Shown here: one piece after another, positions 63,648-64,000 of the stretch
How the letters are laid out: each line of letters opens with the position of its first letter
Numbering within the stretch: position 1 is the stretch's first letter
From: Desulfosarcinaceae bacterium
Lineage (GTDB): Bacteria; Desulfobacterota; Desulfobacteria; Desulfobacterales; Desulfosarcinaceae
Direction of reading: 5' to 3'
Assembly (NCBI GenBank): GCA_030066015.1
Contig: JASJCL010000033.1
Location: forward strand, 1-64,000
DNA: 64,000 nucleotides
Notes under the pieces: model-generated
What the model saw: the letters and a program-made list of their open reading frames with translations, nothing else
Told to the model about the DNA's origin: nothing
The model's database searches: none
Position numbers and translations under genes: made by a program

Positions 63648-64000
63648 ATGCTGATGCAGCTGTCCAACAAGATACGCTATATGGTGATAGGGGCCTTGAT
63701 CGTCCCCTGCTTCGGCCGAATTGCGCTTCACAACACCGGCCATGAGCATGAGTACTACCGCTTTCTCGTGCCCCTCTTCATCGGCGCGGTGGCCGGCTAT
63801 CTGATCGGCCTGATGAAAGACAGGTGGATGGCGCTCAACGACGACCTCATCCAGACCAATGCCGACCTAGAGGCGAAGATCAGGGCCCAGAAAGAGACGG
63901 AGGCAGCGCTGCAGGAGAGTGAGGCGAGATACCGCAGCCTGTTCGACAACAACCACTCCGCCATGCTGCTGGTGCATCCCGAGACCGCCGCCATTGTCGA
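63648..64000 (+). CDS. PAS-domain sensor protein (probable histidine kinase), truncated by right edge
   Basis: The first 117 residues are visible from ATG 63648. Two N-terminal membrane helices (about 9-28 and 41-57) precede a short coiled coil (EAKIRAQKETEAALQESEARYRSLFDN), which opens a PAS domain (AMLLVHPETAAIV). The layout is that of a membrane-anchored PAS kinase; catalytic parts lie beyond the edge. It is divergent from the Cys-rich peptide gene, 293 bases apart. Confidence 0.75.
   Translation, partial: MLMQLSNKIRYMVIGALIVPCFGRIALHNTGHEHEYYRFLVPLFIGAVAGYLIGLMKDRWMALNDDLIQTNADLEAKIRAQKETEAALQESEARYRSLFDNNHSAMLLVHPETAAIV

Overview
The window looks like chromosomal DNA of a GC-rich Desulfobacterota bacterium (a Desulfobacteraceae/Desulfosarcinaceae-like sulfate reducer or relative). 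The evidence is indirect: a class III tetraheme cytochrome c3, DUF3786, tandem MoeA with a MoeA/substrate-binding fusion, paired iron alcohol dehydrogenases under sigma-54 control, and several PAS-rich hybrid histidine kinases. No rRNA and no taxonomic marker gene is present, so placement is an inference.

Layout: (1) 1-6596, minus: the N-terminal ~2,200 residues of a giant LamG/cadherin-like adhesin that runs off the left edge. (2) 7150-10633: an AT-rich islet inserted at the 3' end of tRNA-Asn, carrying a MarR regulator, a DUF4405 membrane protein, a Tat-exported reductive dehalogenase (RdhA) and a tetraheme cytochrome c3. It looks like a compact organohalide-respiration cassette. (3) 10623-13934, minus: tRNA-Asn, aspS and hisS, with a leader terminator ahead of hisS. 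(4) 14267-18239, plus: hydantoinase/oxoprolinase-family protein, histone deacetylase-family protein and an EpmA-like lysyl ligase, followed by a hybrid PAS kinase. (5) 21204-25543: a molybdenum module with a PadR regulator, a Moco-riboswitch-like leader before a 74-aa protein, a molybdenum-storage-protein subunit, a MOT1-type molybdate transporter and an MFS permease. (6) 25559-29849, minus: phosphomannomutase/phosphoglucomutase, UppP and the RNA ligase RtcB, with a duplicated rtcB 3' end. (7) 30137-35804: an NtrC-type regulator and PAS kinase in one operon with an iron alcohol dehydrogenase; a second iron alcohol dehydrogenase is divergent. Both dehydrogenases have sigma-54 promoters, and GGGTCA-type repeats lie between them. 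(8) 35880-42117: archease, MoeA-PBP fusion, MoeA, D-2-hydroxyacid dehydrogenase and two small cytosolic proteins (one DUF3786). (9) 42172-53832: a PhnD-like binding protein with a hybrid kinase, GNAT, SRPBCC, transketolase, DUF1992, SHOCT protein, Ddl, a PurD-PurE fusion and TsaC. (10) tRNA-Leu, then a 5.7-kb segment (DHH phosphoesterase and a phosphonate-type ABC transporter) closed by a second copy of the tRNA-Leu 3' end. (11) 59831-64000: a PAS/PP2C phosphatase, a radical SAM/SPASM protein with an upstream six-cysteine peptide gene, and the start of another PAS kinase.

The most notable points are the tRNA-Asn-anchored reductive dehalogenase islet with its own operator and dedicated cytochrome, the radical SAM/SPASM plus Cys-rich peptide pair, the Moco-riboswitch/Mo-storage module, and the sigma-54 divergon of iron alcohol dehydrogenases. 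No integrase, transposase or CRISPR array was seen.
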